DNA of 64,000 bases from Comamonas sp. GTDB taxonomy: Bacteria; Pseudomonadota; Gammaproteobacteria; Burkholderiales; Burkholderiaceae_C. The notes beneath the pieces are model-generated. The model searched no databases and was not told the DNA's origin. It saw only the letters and a program-made list of their open reading frames with translations. Made by a program: the position numbers and the translations under genes. Every line of letters starts with the position of its first letter. The first letter of the stretch is position 1. This document shows positions 62,747 through 64,000 of this stretch, one piece after another. The stretch lies in the NCBI RefSeq assembly GCF_009360615.1, contig NZ_SPEY01000028.1:62001-126000 (forward strand), read 5' to 3'.

Positions 62747-63280
62747 TCAACCATCCACCGGATTCAGCGGCGTCTGCAGAGTGAGTTGATAGAAAGCCAG
62801 ATCCAGCCAGCGGCCGAACTTGAAGCCCACCTGAGGCATGAGGCCCACCGACTCAAACCCCAGACGCTTGTGCAATGCAATGCTGCCGGTGTTGGCGGCA
62901 TCGATTGCGCCGACGAGCACGTGCACGTCACCACGCTGTCTGGCCTCGGCAATCAGCAGGTCCATCAGTTTCCGGCCCAGGCCACGTCCCCGATGATCCG
63001 GGTGGACATAGACCGAATGCTCGCACGTGTACTTGTAGGCCGGGTAGGCACGAAAGCTTCCCCAACTGCAAAAGCCCAGCAACCGGCCTTGCGCATCCTC
63101 AATGCCGATGACGGGATATCCGCCCACACGTTTGGCCTCGAACCAGCCAACCATGTTTTGCGCCGTGCGCGGCTGGTAGTCGTAAAGCGCCGTGGAGTTG
63201 ACGATGGCATCGTTGAAAATGTCCAGAATCGCGGCGGCGTGGCGTTCGTGCGTGCATTGCACGATGTTCAGATCACTCAT
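62747..63280 (-). CDS. GNAT N-acetyltransferase (phosphinothricin acetyltransferase-like)
   Basis: Acetyl-CoA-dependent N-acetyltransferase of 177 residues. The acetyl-CoA pyrophosphate loop is HPDHRGRGLGRKLMDLLIAE. Features of the Pat/Bar/MnaT branch are ILDIFNDAIVNSTALYDYQP, the YKYTCEHSVYVHPDHRGRG strand and loop, and LHKRLGFESVGLMPQVGFKF. Members acetylate phosphinothricin, methionine sulfone or other amino acids; which one cannot be told. The ATG at 63280 fits the family start. Confidence 0.9.
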   Translation of the reverse strand: MSDLNIVQCTHERHAAAILDIFNDAIVNSTALYDYQPRTAQNMVGWFEAKRVGGYPVIGIEDAQGRLLGFCSWGSFRAYPAYKYTCEHSVYVHPDHRGRGLGRKLMDLLIAEARQRGDVHVLVGAIDAANTGSIALHKRLGFESVGLMPQVGFKFGRWLDLAFYQLTLQTPLNPVDG

Positions 63281-63570
63281 TTCTTGGCCTTGGGCACCCA
63301 AATCAGAGCCGGTATTATGGGCAAGGTCGGCACCGTATTTGCGCTTGCAGTGGATGACGGCATGGGAATGGATGCTCTGGAAATGGTTTCAGCGCTCCGG
63401 CAGTCCTTCCGGCAACCCTCGTGCAGGGCAGCGCATGCGTGCGACGGCCAATGCCCCCTGCCCCCTGGGTTCCTGTCCGATGAGGATCAGCCCATGGTAG
63501 CTGCCTGTACCGGTCGCCGGAATTCGGCACGGAAGCGCCGTCCGCCCGAACGCCGAGCCTGCTCTGCGCC

Positions 63571-64000
63571 TCAGCGCTCTTCGTACCGCCCTGTCACGCG
63601 ACCCTGACTATCCGTCACCACGCTGCTCTTGACCTGCCAGACCAGCCCATCGAGTCCGGGCACGGTGTATTCACCGTCGCGCCCCTTGACGGCCTTTTTC
63701 CAGGCTTGCATCTGTGCCGGAGTAAGGCTGAGCTTGAGTTCATGGTCGCTATGCCAGTCCAGCATTCCGCCCTCGCTCTCCCCGGCAGGCACCAGCTCCA
63801 GGGTCGAGCCGTCGCCCGCCAGAATCAGCGGGCGACCATGGGGCAGGCGTGCCGGCAGCATGGCCTTGAGGTCGCGCACGCCCAGACTGCCCAGGCGTAT
63901 CACGGTCTGGGGGCTGCGCAGCAGGCGCTTGCGATGGCTGAAACCCAGTACATCGTTGTAAAGCACGCCCGTCTTCGAGCCCTCACGCGCCGCGCCGGCA
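63571..64000 (-). CDS. Hypothetical protein, 5' end beyond window
   Basis: The C-terminal 142 residues of a gene that continues past the right edge; the open frame runs unbroken to base 64000 (first visible residues AGAAREGSKTGVLYNDVLGF). It is a basic then mixed domain with blocks LGSLGVRDLKAMLPARLPHG and LSLTPAQMQAWKKAVKGRDG. No family is recognised. A GTG at 63966 could start a shorter product, but protein-like sequence continues upstream. Confidence 0.65.
   Translation of the reverse strand, partial: AGAAREGSKTGVLYNDVLGFSHRKRLLRSPQTVIRLGSLGVRDLKAMLPARLPHGRPLILAGDGSTLELVPAGESEGGMLDWHSDHELKLSLTPAQMQAWKKAVKGRDGEYTVPGLDGLVWQVKSSVVTDSQGRVTGRYEER

Overview
The window reads as chromosome of a high-GC betaproteobacterium of the order Burkholderiales, most likely family Comamonadaceae and probably Comamonas. 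This is an inference from three things: the gene families and their arrangement (aceE-aceF-lpdA with a lipoyl-fused E3, PrpE, YbdK, DUF2322, DUF2625), the codon usage, and a palindromic intergenic element that I associate from memory with that family. I saw no tRNA, rRNA, CRISPR array, transposase, integrase or prophage structural gene. Most of the window is ordinary core and peripheral metabolism. Decay and accessory content cluster around 17.8-18.5, 25.2-25.4, 50-52 and 58.4-58.8 kb.

Layout. 0-5.5 kb (minus): Kdo transferase WaaA (cut by the window edge), a phosphomannomutase/phosphoglucomutase, propionyl-CoA synthetase PrpE and an isochorismatase-like hydrolase. 5.8-11 kb (plus): a secreted NlpC/P60 peptidase, a small stress membrane protein, a hypothetical protein, an EVE-domain protein, an APC permease and an aromatic-acid-exporter-like membrane protein. 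11-15.5 kb (minus): a lipoprotein amidohydrolase, an MFS transporter and an aldo/keto reductase. 15.7-18.6 kb: DUF2167 protein, a membrane protein, DUF2322 and a decayed GGDEF gene. 18.7-21.2 kb (minus): a cation/proton antiporter overlapping ybdK. 21.5-25.2 kb: an M20 amidohydrolase and a DUF3100 membrane protein, divergent from a LysR regulator. 25.4-33.4 kb (minus): a GFA protein and the pyruvate dehydrogenase genes aceE, aceF and lpdA, with one unrelated hypothetical gene between aceF and lpdA. 33.7-36.9 kb (plus): a membrane sensor kinase and FixJ-type regulator divergent from aceE. 37-44 kb: folD, prlC, a thioredoxin-fold secreted protein, rpiA and pyrD (divergent), and a three-gene yqjD/yqjE-like membrane set.

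44.5-50 kb carries the most distinctive functional unit: a tetrathionate reductase operon in the order ttrB-ttrC-ttrA. In front of it is a near-perfect FNR/ANR box placed exactly 41.5 bases before the predicted transcription start. The usual TtrS/TtrR two-component system is not next to it. 50-53.6 kb holds a secreted Gly/Ser/Ala/Thr-rich protein, a frameshifted secreted-protein gene, a DUF1697 gene without a standard start codon, DUF2625 and a VOC protein. 54-58.4 kb holds a LysR regulator, an ABC-F ATPase behind a tiny leader ORF and hairpin, a small lipoprotein and a secreted penicillin-V-acylase-like Ntn hydrolase. 58.8-62.3 kb is an acyl-CoA metabolism module (TetR regulator plus AMP-forming acyl-CoA ligase, divergent from an enoyl-CoA hydratase). 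The window ends with DUF1232, GNAT and a truncated hypothetical gene.

I did not find a clearly new multi-gene system. The observations most worth a second look are the FNR-controlled ttr operon with its Lys-Arg Tat signal, the ABC-F leader, the sensor kinase pair facing the PDH operon, the foreign gene inside that operon, and the DUF3100/M20/LysR uptake-hydrolysis module.
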